8,946 nt of DNA from positions 1-8,946 of the forward strand of contig CAIYSH010000037.1 of the NCBI GenBank assembly GCA_903928755.1. The letters are read 5' to 3'. The translations under genes and the position numbers were made by a program. Below the pieces are notes generated by a model, which was given only the letters and a program-made list of their open reading frames with translations, was not told where the DNA came from and made no database searches. Below, piece after piece: positions 1 through 6,337 of this stretch. The DNA is from an uncultured Alphaproteobacteria bacterium. Its GTDB lineage: Bacteria; Pseudomonadota; Alphaproteobacteria; Caulobacterales; Caulobacteraceae. Each line of letters starts with the position of its first letter. Within the stretch, counting starts at the first letter, position 1.

Positions 1-633
1 CGGTCCGCGGCTCAGATGGTGAGCTATGAAGTCTCCATCGGCTTTGTGATCATCACCGTGATCCTGCTGACCGGAACCATGAGCCTGGGCGGCATTGTCG
101 AGCATCAGAGTGGCGGATTCTGGAACTGGAACGTGTTCGGTGGCGGTCATGGCCTGACCAACCTGGCCCTGAGCGTGGTGATGATCCCCATGTCGGTGAT
201 CTTCTTCATCTCGGCCCTGGCGGAAACCAACCGTCCGCCCTTCGACCTGCCGGAGGCAGAGTCCGAACTGGTAGCCGGCTATCAGGTGGAATATTCTTCC
301 AGCCCCTTCCTGCTCTTCATGATCGGCGAACTGGTGAGCATCGTCCTGATGTGCGCCATGATCTCCATCCTGTTTTTTGGCGGTTGGCAGGCTCCGATCG
401 ACTTCGGTTTCGTCCATCAGTGGGGACCGATCGCCCAGGGCTTTTATGGCCTGTTCTGGTTCTCGCTGAAAATCTGCTTCTTCTTCTTCATGTTCGCCAT
501 GGTGAAGGCCGTTGTGCCCCGATACCGCTATGACCAGCTGATGCGGCTGGGCTGGAAGGTCTTCCTGCCGATTTCGGGTATTGCCGTGGTGCTGGTGGCG
601 GGCTGGCGGGTCTACTGGCTGGTGGCGGCATGA
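1..633 (+). CDS. nuoH: NADH-quinone oxidoreductase subunit H (5' end outside window)
   Basis: NuoH is the membrane subunit of respiratory complex I that joins the hydrophilic arm to the proton-pumping arm and forms much of the quinone-binding cavity. The frame is open from base 1 (first residues RSAAQMVSYEVSIG), so the true start lies upstream. About 210 residues are visible and roughly the first 130 of a usual 330-350 are missing. The family hallmark LAETNRPPFDLPEAESELV, followed by GYQVEYSS, is at residues 75-101 of the visible part. It is the acidic loop near the quinone chamber. Hydrophobic helices flank it, and the C-terminus ends in a helix with WRVYWLVAA. The TGA stop overlaps the ATG of the next small gene (ATGA), which suggests translational coupling within the nuo operon. 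Identity is secure from these motifs and from nuoI-J-K-L downstream. Confidence 0.97.
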   Translation, partial: RSAAQMVSYEVSIGFVIITVILLTGTMSLGGIVEHQSGGFWNWNVFGGGHGLTNLALSVVMIPMSVIFFISALAETNRPPFDLPEAESELVAGYQVEYSSSPFLLFMIGELVSIVLMCAMISILFFGGWQAPIDFGFVHQWGPIAQGFYGLFWFSLKICFFFFMFAMVKAVVPRYRYDQLMRLGWKVFLPISGIAVVLVAGWRVYWLVAA

Positions 634-830
634 GCAGGATTGCCGCTTTTGCGCTGACCTGCGCCCTGGTGTCTGGCTGTGCCTCCGCCGGGGACAACGG
701 TGATGTCGCAACCTATGACACCCTGAGGATTGCCCGTGCAACCTGCGCCGGCAAGGGTGAGGTGCTGGTCCTGAAGACCGATGGCGACCCCCAGAGGTCG
801 TCGGCCTATGAGTGCAGGAAAAAGCCATGA
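630..830 (+). CDS. Small predicted lipoprotein between nuoH and nuoI
   Basis: A 66-residue protein of no family I recognise. Residues 1-16 form a short signal peptide (positive Arg3, hydrophobic stretch) ending in a lipobox VSGC, with Cys17 as the expected lipidation site. Ala at the +2 position would favour outer-membrane sorting by the usual rule. The mature part is about 50 residues and contains two further cysteines, Cys39 and Cys62, that could form a disulfide in the periplasm. Its ATG overlaps the nuoH stop, and its TGA overlaps the nuoI ATG at 827-830, so it is embedded in the operon with coupling on both sides. That architecture makes a real gene likely despite its size. A role in complex I assembly or quality control is only a guess from position. 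I see no catalytic motif. Confidence 0.72.
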   Translation: MSRIAAFALTCALVSGCASAGDNGDVATYDTLRIARATCAGKGEVLVLKTDGDPQRSSAYECRKKP

Positions 831-1318
831 TGAAGCGCATCTCACAGGTTGTGCGGGGCGCGGCCCTGTCCGACTTTTTCGGCGCCCTTGGTATGGCCAT
901 GGTCTACATGGTCCGCCCCAAGGCGACGGTGATCTATCCCAATGAGCGCGGGCCCCAGTCGCCGCGATTCCGGGGGGAGCACGCCCTGCGGCGCTATCCC
1001 AACGGCGAAGAGCGCTGCATTGCGTGCAAACTCTGCGAGGCCATCTGCCCGGCCCAGGCCATCACGATCGAAGCGGAACCCCGGGAAGACGGCAGCCGCC
1101 GGACGACCCGATACGACATCGATATGGTCAAATGCATCTATTGTGGTCTGTGCCAGGAGGCCTGCCCGGTGGATGCCATTGTCGAAGGTCCGAATATCGA
1201 ATTTGCCGTGGAGACACGGGAAGAGCTCTACTACGACAAGGAACGCCTGCTCGATAACGGGGATCGTTGGGAGCGGGAAATTGCGAAGAATCTGGAACTG
1301 GATGCGCCTTACCGCTAA
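827..1318 (+). CDS. nuoI: NADH-quinone oxidoreductase subunit I, 2x[4Fe-4S] ferredoxin subunit
   Basis: NuoI carries the two [4Fe-4S] clusters (N6a, N6b) that pass electrons along the peripheral arm of complex I towards cluster N2 and the quinone. With the start at 827 it has 163 residues, normal for the family. Two CxxCxxCxxxCP motifs are visible: Cys64/67/70/74 (CIACKLCEAICP) and Cys103/106/109/113 (CIYCGLCQEACP). The N-terminal part with FFGALGMAMVYMVRPKATV is the helix that packs on the membrane arm. I chose the ATG at 827 because it overlaps the upstream stop as ATGA and has AGGA at 816-819, seven bases before it. A GTG at 812 would add five residues, and ATG 830 would remove one. The gene is followed by about 80 non-coding bases before nuoJ. 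Confidence 0.97.
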   Translation: MMKRISQVVRGAALSDFFGALGMAMVYMVRPKATVIYPNERGPQSPRFRGEHALRRYPNGEERCIACKLCEAICPAQAITIEAEPREDGSRRTTRYDIDMVKCIYCGLCQEACPVDAIVEGPNIEFAVETREELYYDKERLLDNGDRWEREIAKNLELDAPYR

Positions 1319-1398
1319 TCGGCGGCGGGCGAATCTGAACGGCTGAACGCTCAGCGCGCCATTCCGGCGGGCGGCATGGAATTGAGGGGCGCAGACAA
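1319..1398 (+). other. Intergenic gap inside the nuo operon with weak hairpin
   Basis: Eighty bases without a gene separate nuoI and nuoJ, whereas the other joins here are overlaps or a few bases. It contains a five-base inverted repeat, GCTGA-ACGC-TCAGC, with no T-tract, so a factor-independent terminator is unlikely. GAGGGG at 1384-1389 is the ribosome binding site of nuoJ, nine bases before its GTG. The hairpin could affect mRNA stability, but it is short enough to occur by chance. Confidence 0.4.
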
Positions 1399-2016
1399 GT
1401 GGCCTTGCAGGCAATCGCTTTCTATCTGCTGGCGGCAGTGACCATTGTGTCGGCATTTTGCGTGGTCTCGGCCCGCAATCCGGTGCACTCGGTCCTGTTC
1501 CTGATCCTGTCCTTCTTCTCGGCTGCGGGGCTCTTCGTCCTGCTTGGCGCGGAGTTCCTGGCCATGCTGCTGGTGGTGGTCTATGTGGGCGCGGTCGCCG
1601 TCCTCTTCCTCTTCGTGGTGATGATGCTGGATGTGGACTTCGCCTCCCTGCGTCAGGGGTTTGCCCGCTATATGCCCCTGGGTGCCGTGGTGGCTGGCGT
1701 CCTGGCCTTCGAGATGGTTGCGGTCAGTGCCACTGTGGCCTCAAAGGGTGCGGCCGCCGTCAATGCAGATCCCCAGGCCTCCCTCGGCCAGTTGAGCAAT
1801 ACCGAGACCATAGGTCAGGTGCTCTACACGCATTATGCTTACTTCTTCCAGGCGGCGGGCCTGGTCCTGCTGGTTGCCATGATCGGCGCCATTACCCTGA
1901 CCCTTCGCCACAAGCCGGGCGTCCGCCGTCAGGTCATCGCCGATCAGGTGGCCCGTGGCCCCAAGACCGGCATGCGAATGACAGATCTCAAACCCGGCCA
2001 GGGGATTTCGGAATGA
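1399..2016 (+). CDS. nuoJ: NADH-quinone oxidoreductase subunit J
   Basis: NuoJ is a small membrane subunit of complex I located between NuoH and the antiporter-like subunits; its third helix has a pi-bulge thought to gate coupling between quinone reduction and pumping. The protein has 205 residues, normal for alphaproteobacteria. Recognisable parts are the N-terminal helix with FCVVSARNPVHSVLFLILSF (about residues 20-39) and the conserved helix 3 segment LGAEFLAMLLVVVYVGAVAV, followed by LFLFVVMMLDVD. A further helix follows the 120-140 loop. The basic tail after LTLRHKPGVRRQ is cytoplasmic-type. The start is GTG at 1399, supported by GAGGGG nine bases upstream; no in-frame ATG fits better. 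The stop overlaps the nuoK start (ATGA at 2013-2016). Confidence 0.96.
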   Translation: MALQAIAFYLLAAVTIVSAFCVVSARNPVHSVLFLILSFFSAAGLFVLLGAEFLAMLLVVVYVGAVAVLFLFVVMMLDVDFASLRQGFARYMPLGAVVAGVLAFEMVAVSATVASKGAAAVNADPQASLGQLSNTETIGQVLYTHYAYFFQAAGLVLLVAMIGAITLTLRHKPGVRRQVIADQVARGPKTGMRMTDLKPGQGISE

Positions 2017-2321
2017 CCGTTGGTCTTGCACACTATCTGGCCGTTGCGGCGATCCTGTTCACCATCGGGGTGTTCGGCATCTTCGTGAACCGCAAGAACA
2101 TCATCGTCATCCTGATGTCGGTGGAACTCATCCTTCTGGCGGTGAACATCAATCTGGTGGCCTTCTCGGCCTATCTTCACGACATTACCGGACAGATCTT
2201 CGCCATGTTCGTCCTGACCGTGGCCGCTGCCGAAGCGGCCGTCGGCCTGGCCATACTGGTGACCTTCTTCCGTAACCGCGGCGATATCGCCGTCGACGAC
2301 GTCTCCGTGATGAAGGGCTAG
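2013..2321 (+). CDS. nuoK: NADH-quinone oxidoreductase subunit K
   Basis: NuoK is an MrpC-like three-helix subunit of the complex I membrane arm and takes part in proton translocation. The protein has 102 residues, the family's usual size. Three hydrophobic helices are clear. The two membrane glutamates needed for coupling are present: Glu38 in LMSVELILLAVN and Glu74 in VAAAEAAVGLAI, matching Glu36 and Glu72 of E. coli. The ATG at 2013 overlaps the nuoJ stop, and AGGGGA at 2000-2005 lies seven bases upstream. The same frame is open far upstream inside nuoJ, but that part is a shadow of nuoJ. nuoL begins four bases after the stop. Confidence 0.97.
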   Translation: MTVGLAHYLAVAAILFTIGVFGIFVNRKNIIVILMSVELILLAVNINLVAFSAYLHDITGQIFAMFVLTVAAAEAAVGLAILVTFFRNRGDIAVDDVSVMKG

Positions 2322-2325
2322 GCGC

Positions 2326-4380
2326 ATGCAGGCACAGTCCCTCCTTCCGGTCATCGTCTTTGGCCCGCTGTTCGCCGCCATGGTCGCTGGCCTGTTCGGC
2401 CGCCGTATTGGCGACATTGCGTCCCAGAGTGTCACCACAGGTTTCCTGATCCTGTCCTGCGTCCTCTCATGGACGATCTTCGCCCAGTGGACCTGGGGCG
2501 GGATTCAGCCCTTTACCCTGCAGATCGCACCCTTCATCCATGTCGGGAACTTCCAGTCCAACTGGTCCCTGCGACTGGATGGCCTGTCAGCGGTCATGCT
2601 GATCGTCGTGACAACAGTCTCGGCCCTGGTCCATGTCTACAGCTGGGGGTATATGGCCGAGGACCCCTCCCGTCCTCGCTTCTTCGCCTATCTCTCGCTG
2701 TTTACCTTCGCCATGCTGGCCCTGGTTACGGCGGCCGATTTCATGCAGCTGTTCTTCGGGTGGGAAGGTGTGGGTCTGGCCAGTTACCTGCTGATCGGCT
2801 TCTGGTTCCACAAGCCCTCGGCCAACGCCGCCTCCATCAAGGCCTTCGTGGTCAACCGGGTCGGTGACTTCGGTTTCGCCCTGGGGATCATGACCGTCTA
2901 CTGGATGTTCGGCACCATCCAGTTCGCGGAGATCTTCCCGCGTGTTCCTGAGTTCGCCGGCAAGCACTGGGAATTCCTGGGACAGACCTGGTCGGCCATT
3001 GATCTGGCCTGCGCCCTGCTGTTCGTCGGTGCCATGGGCAAGTCAGCCCAGTTCTTCCTGCACACCTGGCTTCCGGACGCCATGGAAGGCCCGACCCCTG
3101 TGTCGGCCCTGATCCATGCGGCCACCATGGTGACGGCGGGTGTCTATATGGTCTGTCTGCTCTCGCCCATGTTCGAATATGCGCCGGTTGCCAAGCAGAT
3201 CGTCACCCTCATCGGCGCGGTGACAGCCCTGTTCGCCGCGACCGTGGGTCTGGCCCAGAACGACATCAAGCGGGTCATCGCCTATTCGACCTGTTCCCAG
3301 CTGGGCTACATGTTCTTTGCGGCCGGTGTCGGTGCCTATCAGGCGGCCATGTTCCACCTCTTCACCCACGCCTTCTTCAAGGCCCTGTTGTTCCTGGGGG
3401 CCGGCTCGGTGATCCACGGCATGCATCACGAGCAGGACATGCGGAAGATGGGCGGCATCTGGAAATACATGCCCATCACCTATGCCGTCATGACCATCGG
3501 AACACTGGCCATTACCGGCTTTGGCATTCCGGGTGTTGAGCTGGGCTTTGCTGGCTTCTATTCCAAGGACACCATCATCGAGGCGGCCTTCGCTGCGGGC
3601 CACCAATATGGCGGGGTCGCCTGGTTCGCGTTCTTTGTCGGCATATTCGCCGCGGGCCTGACCGCTTTCTATTCCTGGCGTCTGGCCTTCATGACCTTCC
3701 ATGGCACGTCAAAATGGAGTGCCCATGCGCCCCATGATGATCATGCCACTCATGGACATGATGGCCCTGCGGCCCACGCCGACCACGGCCATGACGATCA
3801 TGCTCACGACCACACCCCGCACGAGAGCCCGCTCTCAATGCTGATCCCGATCATCCTGCTGTCGATCGGCGCGATCTTTGCGGGCTTTGTCTTTGTGGAG
3901 AAGTTCGTGGGCGAGGGACGTAACGAATTCTGGAAGGGGGCCATTTTCAATGCTCCCGGCAACCAGATCCTTGAACACGCCCATCATTCGCCGACCTGGC
4001 TGCTTTGGCTGCCTCTGGTGGTTTCGACCTCTGGCCTGCTGATCGCCTTCTACGTCTACATCCTGAAGGAAGGCATGGGGGCCAGGATTGCTGCGCGCAA
4101 GGGCCTGCTCTGGGGCTTCCTCTACAACAAGTGGTATTTCGATGAGCTGTATGAGGCGACCTTCGTGAAGGCCGCGAAATTCCTGGGCGATCTGTTCTGG
4201 AAGGGCGGGGACCAGAAGCTCATTGACGGTCTGGGACCTGACGGCGTTTCAGCCCTGTCCCTCAATCTCGGCAAGCGCATGGGCAAGGTCCAGACCGGAT
4301 ATGTCTATCACTATGCCTTCGTAATGCTCCTCGGCGTGGCGGGACTGTTGTCCTTCGCGCTGTGGGCCTGGCAGGCTTAG
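2326..4380 (+). CDS. nuoL: NADH-quinone oxidoreductase subunit L, antiporter-like
   Basis: NuoL is the distal antiporter-like (Mrp-type) subunit of complex I, with a proton channel and the long lateral helix running along the membrane arm. It has 684 residues and looks complete. Key residues are visible: Glu147 in FFGWEGVGLASYLLIGFWF (helix 5), Lys239 in GAMGKSAQFFLHTWLPDAM (helix 7), the following EGPTPVSALIHAATMVTAG, Lys352 in THAFFKALLFLGAGSVIHG, and Lys414 in GFYSKDTII (helix 12). The C-terminal lateral-helix region contains LYNKWYFDELYEA. An insert at residues 467-499 holds 12 histidines and 7 aspartates between two membrane segments. It is longer than the short polar loop I recall in E. 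coli NuoL. The start at 2326 is four bases after nuoK. The gene that should follow, nuoM, survives only as its first codons. Confidence 0.97.
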   Translation: MQAQSLLPVIVFGPLFAAMVAGLFGRRIGDIASQSVTTGFLILSCVLSWTIFAQWTWGGIQPFTLQIAPFIHVGNFQSNWSLRLDGLSAVMLIVVTTVSALVHVYSWGYMAEDPSRPRFFAYLSLFTFAMLALVTAADFMQLFFGWEGVGLASYLLIGFWFHKPSANAASIKAFVVNRVGDFGFALGIMTVYWMFGTIQFAEIFPRVPEFAGKHWEFLGQTWSAIDLACALLFVGAMGKSAQFFLHTWLPDAMEGPTPVSALIHAATMVTAGVYMVCLLSPMFEYAPVAKQIVTLIGAVTALFAATVGLAQNDIKRVIAYSTCSQLGYMFFAAGVGAYQAAMFHLFTHAFFKALLFLGAGSVIHGMHHEQDMRKMGGIWKYMPITYAVMTIGTLAITGFGIPGVELGFAGFYSKDTIIEAAFAAGHQYGGVAWFAFFVGIFAAGLTAFYSWRLAFMTFHGTSKWSAHAPHDDHATHGHDGPAAHADHGHDDHAHDHTPHESPLSMLIPIILLSIGAIFAGFVFVEKFVGEGRNEFWKGAIFNAPGNQILEHAHHSPTWLLWLPLVVSTSGLLIAFYVYILKEGMGARIAARKGLLWGFLYNKWYFDELYEATFVKAAKFLGDLFWKGGDQKLIDGLGPDGVSALSLNLGKRMGKVQTGYVYHYAFVMLLGVAGLLSFALWAWQA
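3724..3822 (+). repeat. His/Asp-rich low-complexity loop within nuoL
   Basis: Codons 467-499 of nuoL encode a segment with 12 His and 7 Asp in 33 residues. It includes two DDHA units (codons 471-474 and 490-493), suggesting growth by short duplications. The segment sits between WRLAFMTFHG and the next membrane helix, LSMLIPIILLSIGAIFAGF, so it is an extramembrane loop. Such composition commonly binds Zn, Ni or Cu, but no function is shown here. Confidence 0.85.
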
Positions 4381-4387
4381 GGGAGGG
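4380..4387 (+). promoter_or_regulatory. Strong ribosome binding site for the nuoM-like start
   Basis: GGGGAGGG overlaps the last base of the nuoL stop codon and lies seven bases before the ATG at 4395. It is the best Shine-Dalgarno match in the window. Its position directly behind nuoL is what one expects for nuoM, and it fixes 4395, rather than the upstream in-frame start at 4362, as the start of the chimeric ORF. Confidence 0.75.
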
Positions 4388-4394
4388 CGACCTG

Positions 4395-4916
4395 ATGATC
4401 GGTATACTTTCCCTCATTACCTACGCGCCCCTGTGTGCCAAGGAGCGCGCGACCATCGATCTGGTGGACCAGGCCGGAAGGTCAGGCGATATCCGCAGCT
4501 TTGTCGCCCACCTGCACAAGAATGACCGGTTGACCGCGTCCTTGCTCCTGCGTGGTCTGGCCCATGGACACATGTCGTTTTTCGAGTGGGGTCTGGCAGA
4601 GCTGTCGGCAATTCCACATCACCGAACCTGGATGATGGTTCATGATGCCGGCCCACTGGGGCTGCGCGCCATCTATGAGCGGACCGGCCTGCCGGCCAGG
4701 CTCTTCCCGGCCTTCAGGGCGGCTGTGGATACCTTTCACTCCGTGGAATTCGACGGCGGGGCCAAGGACCGCGAGCGGTTCCAGGAGACCATGCTGCAGC
4801 GCTTCCTGACCCAGCCTGTGCATGTCGCGCGGGAAGATGTCGAATATCTGCTTGATAAGATGGACCGTCTGGCGGTCGAAACCCGGTCGGAAAAGCGTCC
4901 TTCCCTGGCGGTCTGA
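4395..4916 (+). pseudogene. Chimeric ORF: nuoM start fused in frame to C-terminal part of a DUF2336 gene
   Basis: The 173-residue product has two unlike parts. Residues 1-13 (MIGILSLITYAPL) resemble the N-terminal helix of NuoM, and the position behind nuoL with a strong ribosome binding site fits nuoM. From about residue 15 (AKERATIDLVDQAG onwards) it is the C-terminal part of DUF2336, a soluble alphaproteobacterial family of unknown function. Family-type stretches are HLHKNDRLTASLLLRGLAHG (40-59), SFFEWGLAELSAIP (61-74), HDAGPLGLRAIYERTGLP (83-100), FPAFRAAVD (104-112) and DRERFQETMLQRFLTQ (125-140). Full DUF2336 proteins are about 350-400 residues, so roughly half is missing, as is over 95% of NuoM. 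The junction lies near 4432-4440. The reading frame stays open, so a protein could be made, but neither parent function should survive intact. An assembly join is the main alternative to a real deletion. Confidence 0.72.
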
Positions 4917-4966
4917 CCGACAATATGGTGCTTGCTTTGCGCGGCATGGGCACCCAATCTGGGTTC

Positions 4967-5764
4967 ATGACCGAGAACGCGCCACGCATCGCACCTGACA
5001 GCGAAATCAAGCCCGCCGCCACAATCCTGATCCTGCGCGACGACCCGACCTTCGAGGTTCTGATGGTCAAGCGCCATCATCAGATCGATTTTGCCTCCGG
5101 TGCCCTGGTGTTTCCGGGCGGCAAGACCCATGCCGGGGATGACGATCCGGCCTGGGCAGATCACATACTCGGCGGCGAAGATCATGATGCCGTACAGCGC
5201 GGTCTGCGCATTGCCGCGATCCGCGAGGTCTTCGAGGAAGCGGGGATCCTGCTGGCCCGCCGGAGCGATGGCTCCCCCATGGGCGACCAGGTGGCCCCGA
5301 TGGAGGTCCGGCAGGCGGTGGACGCCGGAAGGATGGCCTTTCTGGATGTTGTCCGCGATCTCGACGCCCGACTGGATCTCAATACCCTGACGGTCTTTGC
5401 CCGCTGGATCACGCCGCCCATGACCCCCAAGCGGTTTGATACCTGGTTTTACGTTGCCCATGCGCCGTCAGACCAGCTTGCAGCCTGCGATGGCCGCGAA
5501 ACCGTGGATGCCGAGTGGATCGCACCGTCAGAAGTGCTGCGGCTTGCTGAAGCCGGCGAGCGCAAGGTCATTTTCCCGACGCGGATGAACGTGAAGCTTC
5601 TGGCTGAAGCCATCAGCGCTGACGACTGTATTGCCAGGGCGAAGTCCCGGACCCTGGTGACGGTCCGGCCGGAAATGAAGGACACGCCCAATGGCAAGGT
5701 GTTGGCCCTGCCGCCGGATGCCGGTTACGGGATTGTCGAAGAGCCCCTTGCCAATGTCATGTGA
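4967..5764 (+). CDS. NUDIX hydrolase, NUDT19/RP2-like with split Nudix box
   Basis: Nudix enzymes cleave nucleoside diphosphates linked to another group. This 265-residue protein resembles the NUDT19 (RP2) type, whose mammalian members hydrolyse CoA and acyl-CoA; substrate here is inference. After a strand PAATILILRD, the Nudix box starts at GALVFPGGK (residues 45-53) and ends at REVFEEAGILL (86-96), with the metal-binding Glu87, Glu90 and Glu91. The two halves are about 15 residues further apart than in the classic GX5EX7REUXEEXGU motif, typical of this subfamily. RFDTWFYVA (156-164) and DAEWIAPSE (181-189) are also family-like. The start is uncertain: ATG 4967 gives MTENAPRI and fits homologue length; ATG 4925 would add 14 residues. 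Neither has a good ribosome binding site. It follows the DUF2336 fragment by 50 bases and converges on the HPt gene. Confidence 0.88.
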   Translation: MTENAPRIAPDSEIKPAATILILRDDPTFEVLMVKRHHQIDFASGALVFPGGKTHAGDDDPAWADHILGGEDHDAVQRGLRIAAIREVFEEAGILLARRSDGSPMGDQVAPMEVRQAVDAGRMAFLDVVRDLDARLDLNTLTVFARWITPPMTPKRFDTWFYVAHAPSDQLAACDGRETVDAEWIAPSEVLRLAEAGERKVIFPTRMNVKLLAEAISADDCIARAKSRTLVTVRPEMKDTPNGKVLALPPDAGYGIVEEPLANVM

Positions 5765-5777
5765 GCCGTAAGGCTCA
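5762..5777. terminator. Perfect palindrome spanning both convergent stop codons
   Basis: TGAGCC-GTAA-GGCTCA is a six-base stem with a four-base loop. Its left end is the TGA stop of the NUDIX gene and its right end, read on the other strand, is the TGA stop of the HPt gene. It could act as a compact bidirectional transcription end or as an mRNA-protecting hairpin. There is no T-tract on either side, so intrinsic termination is weakly supported. Confidence 0.45.
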
Positions 5778-6257
5778 GGCGCTCAATTCCGCGACTGTTT
5801 TCTCAAGCTCTGCGATCAGGGCGTGTCCGACCGGGTCTTCATCGGTCTTGATCCCCTTTCGTACGGCAGCCTTGATGGCATCGATGTGCGCGTCGATCAG
5901 GGTCAGGGGGGCGTCCAGGCGCTTGTCCTTGTCTTCAGTCAGCTTGCAGAGCGAGGCGGCGAACTGGGTGATGATCGGATAGCCGTAAGTTGTGCCCAGG
6001 CCCTTCAGATCATGGCACCGGGTGTAGAGCGCCTCCATGGAATCAGGGGTCTTGCCCTCGTCCCTGACGCGCAGCCGTGCGCCGTCAAGCTTGACGATCT
6101 CGTCATTCAGCCACTGAGCAAAATTGCCCGCGAGGCTCTGAAGCGCAGCTTCGGCCTTGGCAATGGCTTCAGGATCAATGGCCCCGAACCGGCCTCCGAC
6201 TTTTTCACGCAAGGGGTTTGCGGCCGGGATCAGCTGGTCGGACTTCGGCTGGCTCAC
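5775..6257 (-). CDS. HPt-like histidine phosphotransfer protein
   Basis: A 160-residue, mostly helical, soluble protein. The core contains CHDLKGLGTTYGYPIITQFA at about residues 81-100, the HPt signature HxLKGxxxxxG, with His82 as the expected phosphoacceptor. HPt proteins relay phosphoryl groups between receiver domains of hybrid histidine kinases and response regulators in the cytoplasm. The helix before it (residues 31-56) and those after (101-136) fit a four-helix bundle. The N-terminal 20-25 residues look disordered. No kinase or receiver domain is fused, and no kinase or regulator gene is in the window, so its partners are unknown. The start is GTG at 6257, supported by AGGAG seven bases upstream (6265-6269); this matches the MSQPKSD start. 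nadK lies 80 bases upstream on the same strand, so co-transcription is possible. Confidence is high for HPt resemblance, lower for function. Confidence 0.8.
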   Translation of the reverse strand: MSQPKSDQLIPAANPLREKVGGRFGAIDPEAIAKAEAALQSLAGNFAQWLNDEIVKLDGARLRVRDEGKTPDSMEALYTRCHDLKGLGTTYGYPIITQFAASLCKLTEDKDKRLDAPLTLIDAHIDAIKAAVRKGIKTDEDPVGHALIAELEKTVAELSA

Positions 6258-6337
6258 AAGGTGGCTCCTGGAGATACAATCGTCTGCAGAGTTAATTTGG
6301 ACCCGTTAAAAATGGATGAGGTTCCGATGCCGTCTGC

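Noticed and set aside
1376..1441. Very short ORF starting at ATG 1376 between nuoI and nuoJ
   Set aside because: It has about 21 codons, overlaps nuoJ out of frame, and has no supporting ribosome binding site or motif.
1458..2012. Long open frame upstream of and in frame with nuoK
   Set aside because: It is the shadow frame of nuoJ; its translation is Gly/Arg/Pro-rich with no family likeness, and nuoK starts cleanly at 2013.
3043..3702. 219-codon minus-strand ORF inside nuoL
   Set aside because: It lies antisense to highly conserved NuoL sequence and has low-complexity, shadow-like composition. High GC explains its length.
4362..4394. Upstream in-frame start for the chimeric ORF overlapping nuoL
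   Set aside because: The ATG at 4395 has the much stronger ribosome binding site and matches the expected nuoM start; the extra residues are nuoL sequence in another frame.
6291..6309. Two TTAA boxes between nadK and the HPt gene as a possible CtrA binding site
   Set aside because: The boxes are separated by ten bases, not the seven of the CtrA consensus TTAA-N7-TTAA, so the pairing on one DNA face does not fit.
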